A stretch of DNA of 64,000 bases. Source: UBA4416 sp044238845. GTDB taxonomy: Bacteria > Bacteroidota > Bacteroidia > B-17B0 > Aurantibacillaceae. A program made the position numbers and the translations under genes. Shown in pieces: positions 15,802 to 24,917 of the stretch. The stretch's first letter is position 1. Each line of letters starts with the position of its first letter. The stretch lies in assembly GCA_044238845.1 (NCBI GenBank), contig JBIICN010000013.1, positions 22,812 through 86,811 on the forward strand. The letters run 5' to 3'. The notes beneath the pieces were generated by a model, which had not been told where the DNA came from, did not search any database, and saw only the letters and a list, made by a program, of their open reading frames with translations.

Positions 15802-17670
15802 ATGAAGGAGAAATTGCATAAGCCTTTATTCTTATTTAAATTATTGGGTTTTTTCTTACTTCTTTTAGGAATACATCGATTTATTTTTTTGATTTTATTT
15901 CACGCTCAGTTTTCCGAAGTTCTCTTTATTGAATTTGTGAAAGCTTTTTTTATAGGCACTTTAACCGATGCCATTTCTACAATTTATTTTTTATTGCCCA
16001 TGTGGTTAGTGCTTTTGTTTTTTAATATTGAAAACAAGGTTGTAAAAGTAGTTGCATTACTATTGTTTTTATTGGGTTTTACAATACTATGTGTTTTAAA
16101 TTTAGCTGACTTGGGTTATTATCCAATTACTAAAAAACGAATGGGAGCAGAGTTGTTAGATTTGTTGCCAGAGACCCTGCCTTTATTAAATTCATATATA
16201 AAAGATTATTGGTATTTATTTACCCTATTGATTTTATTTATAGTTTTTGCTTTTTGGGTATTCAAAAAAATGCTTAATAAGTATAATAATACCGAGCAAA
16301 AAACATCTCAAAAGTTGCTAAATACAATCTTAGTTGTATTGCTTTTTATTGTCATCATGCGAGGTGGTTTTAGTGCAAGACCATTTATGCCTTTTGATAT
16401 ACCATCTATTGTTAATCCTAAATTACAATGGCTGGCGAGCAATACACCATTTCAGTTTTTACATACATTGGATGATGAAACTGTGAAAATTGAAAATTAT
16501 TATAGTGAAGAAGAAGCTGAAAAAATAATTGGTTTTGAAAAGACAGCATCTAATAAGGGATTTAAAAAGAAAAATATTTTATTTATTATTTTAGAAAGTT
16601 TTGGTTCGGAACGTATAGGCCTTTTAAATCAGCATATAAAAGGGTACACACCTTTTATGGATTCTTTATTGTCAAATGCTCGAACATATAAATATGGAGT
16701 GGCAACTAGTAAAATTACAATAGACGCGCTACCGTCTGTATTGTCTGGTATTCCATCGTTTATGGATAAAAATTATTGTTATTCGAAGTATAATAATAAT
16801 GATGTGCATGCTATATCTTCTTTGTTAGAAAAAGAAGGATACCACAATGCATTTTTTTATGGCGGATTAAAAACCACTTTTGGCTTTGAAAATTTTATGA
16901 ATATTAATTTTACTAAAAACTATTACGATCAAGAAGATTATGATAGCTTATATGAAAATGAAGGATGGGGAGTAGACGATCATTTGTTTTTGCCTTACGT
17001 TGCTAATACCTTAAAATCTTTGCCCCAGCCATTTTGCACGTCTCTTTTAACACTATCCTTGCATCATCCCTTTCCTGTTCCTGAACCATATAAAACCTTG
17101 CTAGATTCAATTAAAGATCCTGTTAAAAAAAGTATTAAGTACACAGATTTATCACTTCAACTATTTTTTAGTAAAATTAAAAATGACGAATGGTTTAAAA
17201 ACTCTATTATTGCTATTTGCGCCGATCATACCTCTGGTGAGTTTGGTCATTTTCAAGGAAACGCTATGAATCATTTTGCTATTCCTATTTCTTTTTTTGC
17301 ACCTGGCGATACAGCTTTTAACAAAATACAAAATCAATCTATCTCTCAAATAGATATTTATCCAACTATTTTAGATTATATGGGCTATAACAAACCATAT
17401 GTGAGTTTAGGAAAGTCGGCTTTAGCAAAACAAAACCCAAGTATTGTGTTTGGAGGAAACGCTGTTTATCGTATTTTTGATTACCCATATATATTGGAAT
17501 ATGATAATAATACTCAAAAAGTGTTTAGTTTAATTCATAATGATGAAAATAGAGTTGTTACTTACCTAAAAATAGATGATTCTAATAGGGCAGTTGCAGA
17601 AAGATTAACTAGTTATTTAAAAGCGCAAATTCAGGTATTTAGCTATCGCATTAATAAAAATCAATTTTGA
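15802..17670 (+). CDS. LTA synthase-like membrane sulfatase-superfamily protein
   Basis: 622-residue inner-membrane protein with five hydrophobic spans in the first 190 residues and a periplasmic alkaline-phosphatase-superfamily domain from about 257. Metal-binding Glu265 lies in FIILESFGSER. A likely nucleophile is Thr306 in TSKITIDALPSVLSGIPSF, and GWGVDDHLF, SLHHPFPVP and ICADHTSGEFGHF supply the remaining metal and substrate residues. In Gram-positive bacteria LtaS polymerises glycerol phosphate. In Bacteroidota relatives modify surface glycans or lipids with phospho-head groups. The neighbouring heptose and nucleotide-sugar genes support a cell-surface role. Exact donor and acceptor are unknown. 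Confidence 0.88.
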   Translation: MKEKLHKPLFLFKLLGFFLLLLGIHRFIFLILFHAQFSEVLFIEFVKAFFIGTLTDAISTIYFLLPMWLVLLFFNIENKVVKVVALLLFLLGFTILCVLNLADLGYYPITKKRMGAELLDLLPETLPLLNSYIKDYWYLFTLLILFIVFAFWVFKKMLNKYNNTEQKTSQKLLNTILVVLLFIVIMRGGFSARPFMPFDIPSIVNPKLQWLASNTPFQFLHTLDDETVKIENYYSEEEAEKIIGFEKTASNKGFKKKNILFIILESFGSERIGLLNQHIKGYTPFMDSLLSNARTYKYGVATSKITIDALPSVLSGIPSFMDKNYCYSKYNNNDVHAISSLLEKEGYHNAFFYGGLKTTFGFENFMNINFTKNYYDQEDYDSLYENEGWGVDDHLFLPYVANTLKSLPQPFCTSLLTLSLHHPFPVPEPYKTLLDSIKDPVKKSIKYTDLSLQLFFSKIKNDEWFKNSIIAICADHTSGEFGHFQGNAMNHFAIPISFFAPGDTAFNKIQNQSISQIDIYPTILDYMGYNKPYVSLGKSALAKQNPSIVFGGNAVYRIFDYPYILEYDNNTQKVFSLIHNDENRVVTYLKIDDSNRAVAERLTSYLKAQIQVFSYRINKNQF

Positions 17671-17716
17671 TAAATACAATTGTAATTCATAATTTTAACC
17701 CAATAACAAATAGATC

Positions 17717-18298
17717 ATGATAAAACACATTCAATCTCGCATACAAGCTTCTATTGATTTAAAAACATCTTTATTATCCAATGCTGCTATTTTAAATACA
17801 GTACAATCAATCGTTCATGAAATTGTAACTTGCTATAAACATGATGGCAAAGTACTATGGGCTGGAAATGGAGGTTCTGCTGCCGATGCACAGCATTTAG
17901 CAGCTGAATTAAGCGGACGTTTTTATTATGATAGGCCACCACTATTCAGCGAAGCACTGCACGTAAACACGAGCTACACAACTGCTGTTGCTAACGATTA
18001 TAGTTACGATGTGATTTATAGTCGTTTAACCCAAGCTATGGGACGCAAAGGAGATGTGTTAATAGGATTATCAACCAGTGGTAATTCAACCAATGTAATC
18101 AAAGCACTAGAAGTTGCTAATCAAATAGGAATGATAACAGTTGCTTTTACTGGTGAAACTGGCGGGAAAATGAAAGATAGTGCTAAATACTTAGTTAATA
18201 TTCCTTCTAAAGATACGCCTCGTATTCAAGAGTGTCACATGATTTTGGGTCATACCATTTGTGAGTTAGTTGAAATTGCTTTATTCCCTAAGTCATAA
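17717..18298 (+). CDS. gmhA: Sedoheptulose 7-phosphate isomerase
   Basis: 193-residue cytoplasmic SIS-domain enzyme converting sedoheptulose 7-phosphate to D-glycero-D-manno-heptose 7-phosphate, the first step to LPS or S-layer heptose. NGGSAADAQHLAAELSGRF begins at 51 and holds zinc-site residues His60 and Glu64. STSGNSTNV is the phosphate-binding SIS motif. The C-terminal HMILGHTICE holds His179 and Glu183. The length matches E. coli GmhA. It begins a cluster with an hddC-like nucleotidyltransferase (6 bp downstream) and a gmhB-like phosphatase. Confidence 0.95.
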   Translation: MIKHIQSRIQASIDLKTSLLSNAAILNTVQSIVHEIVTCYKHDGKVLWAGNGGSAADAQHLAAELSGRFYYDRPPLFSEALHVNTSYTTAVANDYSYDVIYSRLTQAMGRKGDVLIGLSTSGNSTNVIKALEVANQIGMITVAFTGETGGKMKDSAKYLVNIPSKDTPRIQECHMILGHTICELVEIALFPKS

Positions 18299-18304
18299 TA
18301 TACT

Positions 18305-19015
18305 TTGCTAAAAGAAGCCATTATATTAGCTGGAGGATTTGGAACACGATTGCAAGCTGTTGTAAACGACGTTCCTAAGCCAATGGCTCCAATAAATAAC
18401 GAACCTTTTTTAAATTATGTGTTTGATTATTTGAAACATTATCAAATAGAACACGTTGTTTTATCTACAGGCTATTTATCTGAAAAAATTGTTGAGTATT
18501 ATAAATCAGAATATAAAGGTATTAAAGTCAGTTACGCAAAAGAAGAAACCCCATTAGGAACAGGCGGAGGTATTCGTTTAGCGATGACAAAATGCAGTAC
18601 AAAAGATATATTAGTGTTAAACGGTGATTCTTTTTTTGACGTTGATATTACCACTCATTATCAAAATCATATCTCTAAACAAGCAGATTGTACTTTAGCT
18701 TTAAGAAAAGTGGATAACGCTGCTCGTTATGGTACAATTGTTCTTGGAAGAGAAAATACTATTGAATCATTTAAAGAAAAAGATAATATTGAACAAGTTG
18801 GTTTAATTAACGGCGGTGTTTATATTTTAAATAGAGAATTGTATTTAAGTAGAACAGCCGAAGCTAATGCTTTTTCAATTGAGAAGGATTTTTACGAAAC
18901 AAAAATAAAAGAATTACAAATTTTTGGATTTGAATACGCTGGTTATTTCATTGACATTGGTATTCCTGAAGATTATAAAAAAGCACAAATTGATTTTAAG
19001 AATTTTAATTACTGA
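18305..19015 (+). CDS. hddC: Nucleotidyltransferase, HddC-like (D-glycero-D-manno-heptose 1-phosphate guanylyltransferase)
   Basis: 236-residue sugar-nucleotide transferase of the GT-A fold. ILAGGFGTRL (7-16) binds the nucleotide, VPKPMAPINNEPFL the phosphate, GTGGGIRLA the base, and VLNGDSFFDVD the metal. VGLINGGVYILNR and a late DIGIPEDYKKA are typical. Length and position after gmhA favour the GDP-heptose branch (HddC/WcbM) over an RmlA-type glucose-1-phosphate thymidylyltransferase. The start is TTG at 18305; no better ATG is present. It is followed by a dispersed repeat, and no heptokinase (HddA) gene is seen beside it. The symbol is by context and family. Confidence 0.8.
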   Translation: MLKEAIILAGGFGTRLQAVVNDVPKPMAPINNEPFLNYVFDYLKHYQIEHVVLSTGYLSEKIVEYYKSEYKGIKVSYAKEETPLGTGGGIRLAMTKCSTKDILVLNGDSFFDVDITTHYQNHISKQADCTLALRKVDNAARYGTIVLGRENTIESFKEKDNIEQVGLINGGVYILNRELYLSRTAEANAFSIEKDFYETKIKELQIFGFEYAGYFIDIGIPEDYKKAQIDFKNFNY

Positions 19016-19036
19016 TAGGTTGGTTATATTTTTATT

Positions 19037-19172
19037 AACCACATAGAGACATAGAATAGAAAAAATGATAAAGAATGAGATAGAAAACATGTTTTTTCAC
19101 CTAGAGAGCTATGTGAAAAGCGAAGCTTCTATATAGTGTCTTTTGATACCTAGCCACTATGTGACTATGTTT
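19037..19172. repeat. About 136-bp dispersed palindromic repeat, copy 1
   Basis: Begins AACCACATAGAGACATAGAA and ends with the reverse-complement-like CACTATGTGACTATG, with an inner GCTATGTGAAAAGCGAAGCTTCTATAT that can form its own hairpin (AAGCGAAGCTT). A second copy with the same ends and the same inner motif is at 40412-40547. It fills the gap between the hddC-like and gmhB-like genes. Confidence 0.75.
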
Positions 19173-19197
19173 TTTTTATTAAAGATAATTTGAGATA

Positions 19198-19749
19198 ATG
19201 AATTTAAAGGATTTACATATAGATAATACATGGACATTGTTTTTAGACAGGGACGGTGTTATTAATAAAAAATTAGAAGATGATTACGTAAAACATACTA
19301 CGGAATTTGAATTTATTGAAGGAACCTTGAATGCTTTAAGAATATTAAATCCACTCTTTAAAACAATAGTGGTGGTTACAAACCAGCAATGCATTGGTAA
19401 GAAAATTATTTTCCCAGAAGATTTAGAATTAATTCATCAAAACATGTTGTATGAAATTTCCTATCTCAAAGGAAGAATCGATAAAATATATTATTCGCCC
19501 TATTTAGCAGCCGAAAATCATCCAACACGTAAACCAGGAATAGGTATGGCACTTAAAGCACAAGAAGATTTTCCGCATATTGATTTCAATAAATCTATTA
19601 TTGTGGGAGACAGTATGAGTGATATGGAATTTGGAAGAAATGCAGGGATGAAAACAGTTTATATAAGCAATGAGGCTATAGTTGAGGAACGCATTGATTT
19701 TAATTTTAAGTCTCTAATTTATTTCGCTCATTCTTTAACTCAATTATAA
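19198..19749 (+). CDS. HAD-IIIA phosphatase, GmhB-like (heptose 1,7-bisphosphate phosphatase)
   Basis: 183-residue HAD phosphatase. The nucleophile motif TLFLDRDGVIN is at about 13-23 (both aspartates present), VVTNQQCIGK is motif II, the KPGIGM lysine is motif III and VGDSMSDMEFGRNAG is motif IV. In the pathway it would remove the 7-phosphate from heptose 1,7-bisphosphate. The zinc-binding cysteines that E. coli GmhB carries before its RKP motif are missing here: the region reads YYSPYLAAENHPTRKPGIGM. It might therefore be a zinc-free GmhB variant or a related HAD phosphatase such as a histidinol-phosphate-type enzyme. Context favours heptose. Confidence 0.8.
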   Translation: MNLKDLHIDNTWTLFLDRDGVINKKLEDDYVKHTTEFEFIEGTLNALRILNPLFKTIVVVTNQQCIGKKIIFPEDLELIHQNMLYEISYLKGRIDKIYYSPYLAAENHPTRKPGIGMALKAQEDFPHIDFNKSIIVGDSMSDMEFGRNAGMKTVYISNEAIVEERIDFNFKSLIYFAHSLTQL

Positions 19750-19753
19750 AGTT

Positions 19754-20503
19754 TTGAAAGTATCTATTATAACTATAACATACAATAGCGAATCAACATT
19801 GATTGAGACGATTGATTCTGTATTAAATCAAACGTATAAAGATATTGAATATATTATTGTGGATGGAGCTTCAACAGATGACACCGTTTCTATTATTCAT
19901 TCTTACAAAGAGAAAATTACCAAATTTGTTTCCGAAAAAGACAATGGCTTGTATGATGCTTTGAATAAGGGTATAGATATGGCTACGGGTGATGTGATTG
20001 GTATTTTGCATAGTGATGATTTTTATACGAATCATCTTATTATCGAAAATGTAGTGAATACATTTAAGTTAAATCAATCGGATGCGGTGTATGCCGATTT
20101 GTTTTATGTAGATAAAAATGATACTAATAAAATACATCGTAAATGGAAATCTGGAAACTACACACATGGTATGTTTTTAAAAGGTTGGATGCCACCACAT
20201 CCTACATTTTTTGTAAAGCGTTCTATTTACCAAAAGCATGGTAGTTTTAATTTAGATTTAGTATCAGCTGCTGATTATGAATTGATGCTGCGCTTTATTC
20301 ATAAACATAAAATTAAGTTAGCCTACTTACCTGAGTTTGCTATAAAAATGAGAGTAGGCGGGAAGAGTAATGCCTCACTTAAAAATAGAATTACAGCTAA
20401 TAACGAAGATAGAAAGGCTTGGAAAATAAATGGGATCAAACCACATTTTTATACTTTGTACGCAAAGCCATTAAGAAAAATTATTCAATTGTTTAAGAAG
20501 TAG
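19754..20503 (+). CDS. Family 2 glycosyltransferase
   Basis: 249-residue GT-A glycosyltransferase. The start KVSIITITYNSESTLIETI, the nucleotide-binding IIVDGASTDDT (35-44) and the metal-binding HSDD at 86-89 are clear. RKWKSGNY...WMPPHPTFFVKRSIYQKHGSFN and SAADYELMLRF form the acceptor side seen in WcaA-like enzymes that add sugars to lipopolysaccharide or capsule. The start is TTG at 19754, 4 bp after the phosphatase stop, so they are co-transcribed. It converges with the acylphosphatase gene, 1 bp between stops, without a visible terminator. Sugar specificity unknown; the heptose genes upstream hint at a heptosylated glycan. Confidence 0.9.
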   Translation: MKVSIITITYNSESTLIETIDSVLNQTYKDIEYIIVDGASTDDTVSIIHSYKEKITKFVSEKDNGLYDALNKGIDMATGDVIGILHSDDFYTNHLIIENVVNTFKLNQSDAVYADLFYVDKNDTNKIHRKWKSGNYTHGMFLKGWMPPHPTFFVKRSIYQKHGSFNLDLVSAADYELMLRFIHKHKIKLAYLPEFAIKMRVGGKSNASLKNRITANNEDRKAWKINGIKPHFYTLYAKPLRKIIQLFKK

Positions 20504-20504
20504 T

Positions 20505-20777
20505 TTACTTCTTCACCTCAAAGGTTTCAAAATTTCTCACTTCACCTTCTTCGGCAATTACTTCGGTTACTTTTGATAAAGGAGAACCTACATAACACCA
20601 ATCAATTAATTTATTGATGTCGTCTTCTAAACCTTCAGCTTCAATTAATACATCACCGCTATGCAAGTTTCTTACATAACCTGTTAAGTTACATTTTAAA
20701 GCTTGAGCATGTGTGCAAAAACGATAAGATACTCGTTGCACTTTCCCTTTTACGGTGATGTTATAATGACGTATCAA
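20505..20777 (-). CDS. Acylphosphatase
   Basis: 90-residue enzyme that hydrolyses carboxyl-phosphate bonds. The catalytic Arg is in YRFCTHAQA (Arg19) and the catalytic Asn in GYVRNLHSGDV (about 34-44). The usual phosphate loop GxVQGV reads GKVQRV, so the second Gly is replaced by Arg. That is uncommon and may alter activity. The C-terminal FETFEVKK is normal. It starts with TTG at 20777, only 1 bp after the uxs stop, so it rides on the ugd-uxs transcript. Confidence 0.85.
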   Translation of the reverse strand: MIRHYNITVKGKVQRVSYRFCTHAQALKCNLTGYVRNLHSGDVLIEAEGLEDDINKLIDWCYVGSPLSKVTEVIAEEGEVRNFETFEVKK

Positions 20778-20778
20778 A

Positions 20779-21765
20779 TTATCTATTTAGCGTTTCTAAA
20801 TTACGATGTTCGGTTTTATTTAGTTCTTCTTTTGATAAAGATTTGAAATAATCATACGTAATTTTTAAACCTTCAGCTCTGTTTACTTTTGGTGTCCAGC
20901 CTAAAATTTCTTTTGCTTTTGTAATATCTGGTTTACGTTGTTTAGGATCATCTTTAGGTAATGCCAACGAAATTAATTTTTGATTAGAGCCAGTTAATTT
21001 TAAAATCTCATCAGCAAAATCTTTGATACTAATCTCGTCTGGGTTCCCAATGTTTACTGGTAAGTGATAATCACTCATTAATAAACGGTAAATACCTTCC
21101 ACTAAATCGTCTACAAAACAAAAACTACGTGTTTGGCTGCCATCACCAAACATGGTTAAGTCTTCGCCACGTAACGCTTGACCAATAAAGGCAGGTAATA
21201 CGCGCCCATCGTTTAATCTCATTTTTGGTCCGTATGTATTAAAAATGCGAATGATACGAGTTTCTAAGCCATGAGTTTCGTGGTAAGCCATTGTTAAGGC
21301 TTCCATAAAACGTTTTGCTTCGTCATAACATCCACGTGGGCCAACTGGATTTACATTTCCCCAATATTCTTCTGTTTGAGGATGCACTGCTGGATCTCCA
21401 TATACTTCACTGGTTGAAGCAACCAATACTCTTGCTTTTTTCACACGAGCAAATCCTAAAACGTTATGTGTTCCTAACGAAGATACTTTTAAAGTTTGAA
21501 TAGGAATTTTTAAATAGTCAATAGGGCTTGCTGGAGATGCAAAATGTAAAATATAGTCGATGTTACCTGGTACATGTATAAATTTACTTACATCATGATG
21601 ATAAAATTCGAACTGAGGTAATTTAAATAAATGTTCAATGTTTTTTAAATCACCAGTTACCAAGTTATCCATGGCAACCACCTGCATACCTTCTTTAATA
21701 AAACGGTCACATAAATGCGAACCTAAAAATCCTGCTGCTCCTGTTATTAAAATTCTTTTTTGCAT
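20779..21765 (-). CDS. UDP-glucuronate decarboxylase / UDP-xylose synthase (extended SDR)
   Basis: 328-residue NAD-dependent SDR enzyme. GAAGFLGSH (9-17) binds NAD, STSEVYGDP carries the catalytic Ser/Glu, and YDEAK (147-151) carries catalytic Tyr and Lys. HFASPASPIDYLK and EEYWGNVNPVGPRGCYDEAKR are the marks of UXS proteins rather than of GalE epimerases. It makes UDP-xylose from UDP-glucuronate, which is produced by the dehydrogenase encoded just upstream (9 bp). The length is that of bacterial UXS without the N-terminal membrane anchor of eukaryotic forms. The product feeds surface polysaccharide. Confidence 0.93.
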   Translation of the reverse strand: MQKRILITGAAGFLGSHLCDRFIKEGMQVVAMDNLVTGDLKNIEHLFKLPQFEFYHHDVSKFIHVPGNIDYILHFASPASPIDYLKIPIQTLKVSSLGTHNVLGFARVKKARVLVASTSEVYGDPAVHPQTEEYWGNVNPVGPRGCYDEAKRFMEALTMAYHETHGLETRIIRIFNTYGPKMRLNDGRVLPAFIGQALRGEDLTMFGDGSQTRSFCFVDDLVEGIYRLLMSDYHLPVNIGNPDEISIKDFADEILKLTGSNQKLISLALPKDDPKQRKPDITKAKEILGWTPKVNRAEGLKITYDYFKSLSKEELNKTEHRNLETLNR

Positions 21766-21774
21766 AATATTTTA

Positions 21775-23097
21775 TTAATTAGTTCTTACTCCTATACAGT
21801 AATAGCTGTAACCTATTTTTTTCATGTCTTGAGGGTCGAAAATATTTCTTCCATCAAATAATGTTTTTTGTTTTAAACGTTTAGTGATTTCATCAAAATT
21901 AGGTACTCTAAACTCTGGCCATTCTGTAACAATTAGTAAAGCATCTGCACCATCTAAGGTTCCATACATATCTACCGAGTATTCAATTGTATCTTTTAAA
22001 GTGTGTTTGGCTTCTTTCATTGCTACTGGATCGTAGGCAACAATACTTGCACCTTCTTTTAATAATTTTTCGATAATCACTAGTGATGGAGCTTCACGCA
22101 TATCATCTGTTTTTGGTTTAAATGATAAACCCCATAATGCAAATTTCTTTCCTTTTAAATCTCCATTAAAATGTTTTTTTACTTTATCAAATAATACTTC
22201 TTTTTGACTTTCATTTACATTTTCAACAGCATTTAAAATACGCATGTCGTATTTATTTTCTTTAGCAGTTTTAATTAGTGCTTTTACATCCTTAGGAAAA
22301 CAACTTCCTCCGTAACCAACGCCAGGATAAATAAATTTTGTTCCAATACGAGCATCGCTACCAATACCTTTACGAACCATATTTACATCAGCACCCATAA
22401 TCTCGCAAAGGTTTGCAATATCATTCATAAAACTGATTTTAGTGGCTAACATGGCATTAGCGGCATATTTAGTCATTTCTGCAGATGGAATATCCATAAA
22501 ATAAATTGGATGTCCGTTCATTAAAAATGGTTTGTATAATTTACGCATTAATTCTTCTGCTTCTGGTCTATCAACTCCAACTACAATTCTGTCGGGTTTC
22601 ATAAAATCTTCAATCGCTGCACCTTCTTTTAAAAATTCAGGATTTGATGCTACGTATATATTTAAATTAGAGGCACGTTTTTCTAATTGTGTTTTTAGTG
22701 CTCCTCTTACTTTTTCGGCAGTACCAACTGGCACGGTACTTTTAGTAACTACCACTAAAGCATTTTGAGCATGCTCGCCAATACTTGAAGCAACCGCTAA
22801 TACATATTTTAAATCAGCAGATCCATCTTCATCTGGTGGCGTACCAACTGCAATAAAAACAACTTCAGCCCCCTGGATGCTATCTTTTAATGAAGTAGAA
22901 AAATGTAAACGTTTTTTCTCAACGTTACGTTTTACCATTTCGTCTAAACCTGGCTCATAAATAGGTAATATACCTTTATGCAAATTATCAATTTTATTTT
23001 GATCAATATCTATACAGGTTACATCCATTCCTACTTCGGCAAAGCATGTCCCTGTTACTAATCCTACGTATCCTGTTCCTACAATTGCTACTTTCAT
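21775..23097 (-). CDS. ugd: UDP-glucose 6-dehydrogenase
   Basis: 440-residue NAD-dependent enzyme oxidising UDP-glucose to UDP-glucuronate. GTGYVGLVTG (7-16) is the NAD-binding loop, EMTKYAANAMLATK carries Lys210 and Asn214, and the catalytic Cys266 is in GYGGSCFPKD. The C-terminal domain GLSFKPKTDDMREAPS is normal. It is followed at 9 bp by the UXS gene that uses its product. A TPR protein gene lies 45 bp upstream. The three domains are complete. Confidence 0.96.
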   Translation of the reverse strand: MKVAIVGTGYVGLVTGTCFAEVGMDVTCIDIDQNKIDNLHKGILPIYEPGLDEMVKRNVEKKRLHFSTSLKDSIQGAEVVFIAVGTPPDEDGSADLKYVLAVASSIGEHAQNALVVVTKSTVPVGTAEKVRGALKTQLEKRASNLNIYVASNPEFLKEGAAIEDFMKPDRIVVGVDRPEAEELMRKLYKPFLMNGHPIYFMDIPSAEMTKYAANAMLATKISFMNDIANLCEIMGADVNMVRKGIGSDARIGTKFIYPGVGYGGSCFPKDVKALIKTAKENKYDMRILNAVENVNESQKEVLFDKVKKHFNGDLKGKKFALWGLSFKPKTDDMREAPSLVIIEKLLKEGASIVAYDPVAMKEAKHTLKDTIEYSVDMYGTLDGADALLIVTEWPEFRVPNFDEITKRLKQKTLFDGRNIFDPQDMKKIGYSYYCIGVRTN

Positions 23098-23142
23098 AAT
23101 TTATTTGTTTTTGACTTATTAAATTGTATTCTATTTCTATTT

Positions 23143-23646
23143 TTACCAAAATAATGACCTAAGAAATCCAGCTTTTTTTATACAACGCTGAATACTAATA
23201 TCATATGTCTCCATAGTCTTGATATCTAGACAATATTGCTTCGCTTTTTTAAATGCTTTAACGGCATCCTTATTATTCCCTTGCAATTCATACATAATAC
23301 CATATTCATTATAAATCGTAGGTTTACTTATTGTGTGAATTGTTAAGCACTGGTCTAAATGTTTCTTTAGTTCTTCAAATCTATTTTGACCTGATAATAG
23401 ATAGGAGTAATTTATATATGAAGCATGATATGTTGGTTCTGATTTCATGGCTTGTTTGTAATGTAATTCAGCTTTTGCATGCTCTCCCAATTTTGTTTCA
23501 TATATCCAACCAATGTGATTATGCGCTTTTCCAAAACTTGGTTCTTCTAAAATGATCGACTGCAATAAAACCATTGCTTCTGAAATTTTATTTTCTTTAA
23601 TTAATTGGTCGGCTCGTAAAAAATCTTCATTGAATTTATTTTCCAT
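23143..23646 (-). CDS. Tetratricopeptide repeat protein
   Basis: 167 residues without a signal peptide, made of about three to four TPR units: 'AMVLLQSIILEEPSFGKAHNHIG', 'AELHYKQAMKSEPTYHASYINYS' (each described, not fully quoted), then a unit ending YNEYGIMYELQGNNKDAVKAF. It is a cytoplasmic scaffold of unknown partner. Its place between the DegT aminotransferase and ugd, with 7 bp to the former, indicates a joint transcript and a possible link to sugar or polysaccharide assembly. Confidence 0.85.
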   Translation of the reverse strand: MENKFNEDFLRADQLIKENKISEAMVLLQSIILEEPSFGKAHNHIGWIYETKLGEHAKAELHYKQAMKSEPTYHASYINYSYLLSGQNRFEELKKHLDQCLTIHTISKPTIYNEYGIMYELQGNNKDAVKAFKKAKQYCLDIKTMETYDISIQRCIKKAGFLRSLFW

Positions 23647-23653
23647 CTGCTTA

Positions 23654-24793
23654 CTAATTAACTAATTCTAATAAGTTATCTGTGATATATTTTAAAGTAT
23701 CTTCATCCATTTCTGTATGCATAGGCAATGATAAAACCGTTGCACATAATTTTTCTGTTACAGGAAAGTCACCTTTTTTAAAACGATCACTTTTGTAAGC
23801 GTTTTGTTCGTGCAATGGAATAGGGTAATAGATCATAGCTGGAATCCCACGCTCTGATAATTGTTCTTTTAATTTAGTTCTATCAACTCCATTTAATTGT
23901 AAGGTATATTGATGAAACACATGCGTAGAATTTTTAACTCTTACAGGTGTTTTTAATTTTGGATGATTTGCTAATGCTTTATCATAGTAATCTGCGGCCT
24001 TATTTCGAGCGGCAGCGTATTCATCTAAATGTTTTAATTTTGCTTTTAATACTACTGCTTGAATAGTATCTAAACGTGAATTAACACCTAATACGTCATG
24101 AACGTATTGTACACTTTGGCCATGATGTGCTACCATGCGTAATTTTTTCGCTAATACATCATCATTAGTGTAAATAGCACCGCCATCGCCATAGCAGCCT
24201 AAATTTTTACTTGGGAAAAATGATGTACAACCAATAGTTCCAATAGTTCCTGCTTTAGTTTTTTTACCATCACTAAATGTATAGTCAGCTCCAATAGCTT
24301 GCGCTACATCTTCAATGACAAATAAATTATGTTTTTCAGCTAGAGCCATGATGCGCTCCATATCGGCACATTGACCAAATAAATGAACTGGGACAATGGC
24401 TTTTGTTTTTGGAGTAATGGCTTTTTCAATCGCTTCAATGTCAATATCAAATGTGTTGGGATATACATCTACTAAAACTGGAGTTAAGCCTAATAAGCCA
24501 ATAACTTCAGCCGTTGCTACATATGTAAAACTTGCCGTAATGACTTCATCACCTGGTTTTAAATCTAAAGCCATCATGGCTATTTGTAAAGCATCCGTTC
24601 CATTAGCACATGGTATAACATGCTTAACATTTAAATACTTTTCTAAATCTGATTGAAATTCTTTTACAGCGGGGCCGTTAATAAAAGCGGTGGTGTTAAT
24701 CACTTCTTGTATTCCTGCATCAACTTCTGCTTTTATTTTTTCGTATTGACCTTTTAAGTCAACCATTTGTATTTTTTTGGTAAGAGTGGCCAT
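23654..24793 (-). CDS. DegT/DnrJ/EryC1 family PLP-dependent sugar aminotransferase
   Basis: 379 residues from the ATG at 24793. A TTG at 24805 would add four residues, but ATG-ATLTKKIQMVDLKGQY fits the family start better. PLP-anchoring Lys196 is in SFFPSKNLGCYGDGGA, ring-stacking Asp162 is in VIEDVAQAIGA, and the phosphate site is NGTDAL (64-69). Family enzymes transfer an amino group from glutamate to a keto-sugar nucleotide, for example the WbpE/WecE type. It heads the leftward group aminotransferase-TPR-ugd-uxs-acylphosphatase, so it probably makes an aminosugar for the same surface glycan. Confidence 0.9.
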   Translation of the reverse strand: MATLTKKIQMVDLKGQYEKIKAEVDAGIQEVINTTAFINGPAVKEFQSDLEKYLNVKHVIPCANGTDALQIAMMALDLKPGDEVITASFTYVATAEVIGLLGLTPVLVDVYPNTFDIDIEAIEKAITPKTKAIVPVHLFGQCADMERIMALAEKHNLFVIEDVAQAIGADYTFSDGKKTKAGTIGTIGCTSFFPSKNLGCYGDGGAIYTNDDVLAKKLRMVAHHGQSVQYVHDVLGVNSRLDTIQAVVLKAKLKHLDEYAAARNKAADYYDKALANHPKLKTPVRVKNSTHVFHQYTLQLNGVDRTKLKEQLSERGIPAMIYYPIPLHEQNAYKSDRFKKGDFPVTEKLCATVLSLPMHTEMDEDTLKYITDNLLELVN

Positions 24794-24917
24794 TATAAAC
24801 TTCAAATTGTATCATGCGAATATAACGATTTTGACTCATCTAAACGACCATAAATGCAAAATATTTACGTGATAAATTTGAGTTGTTTTTAATTTTATTA
24901 GAAAACTGATGTAAGTT

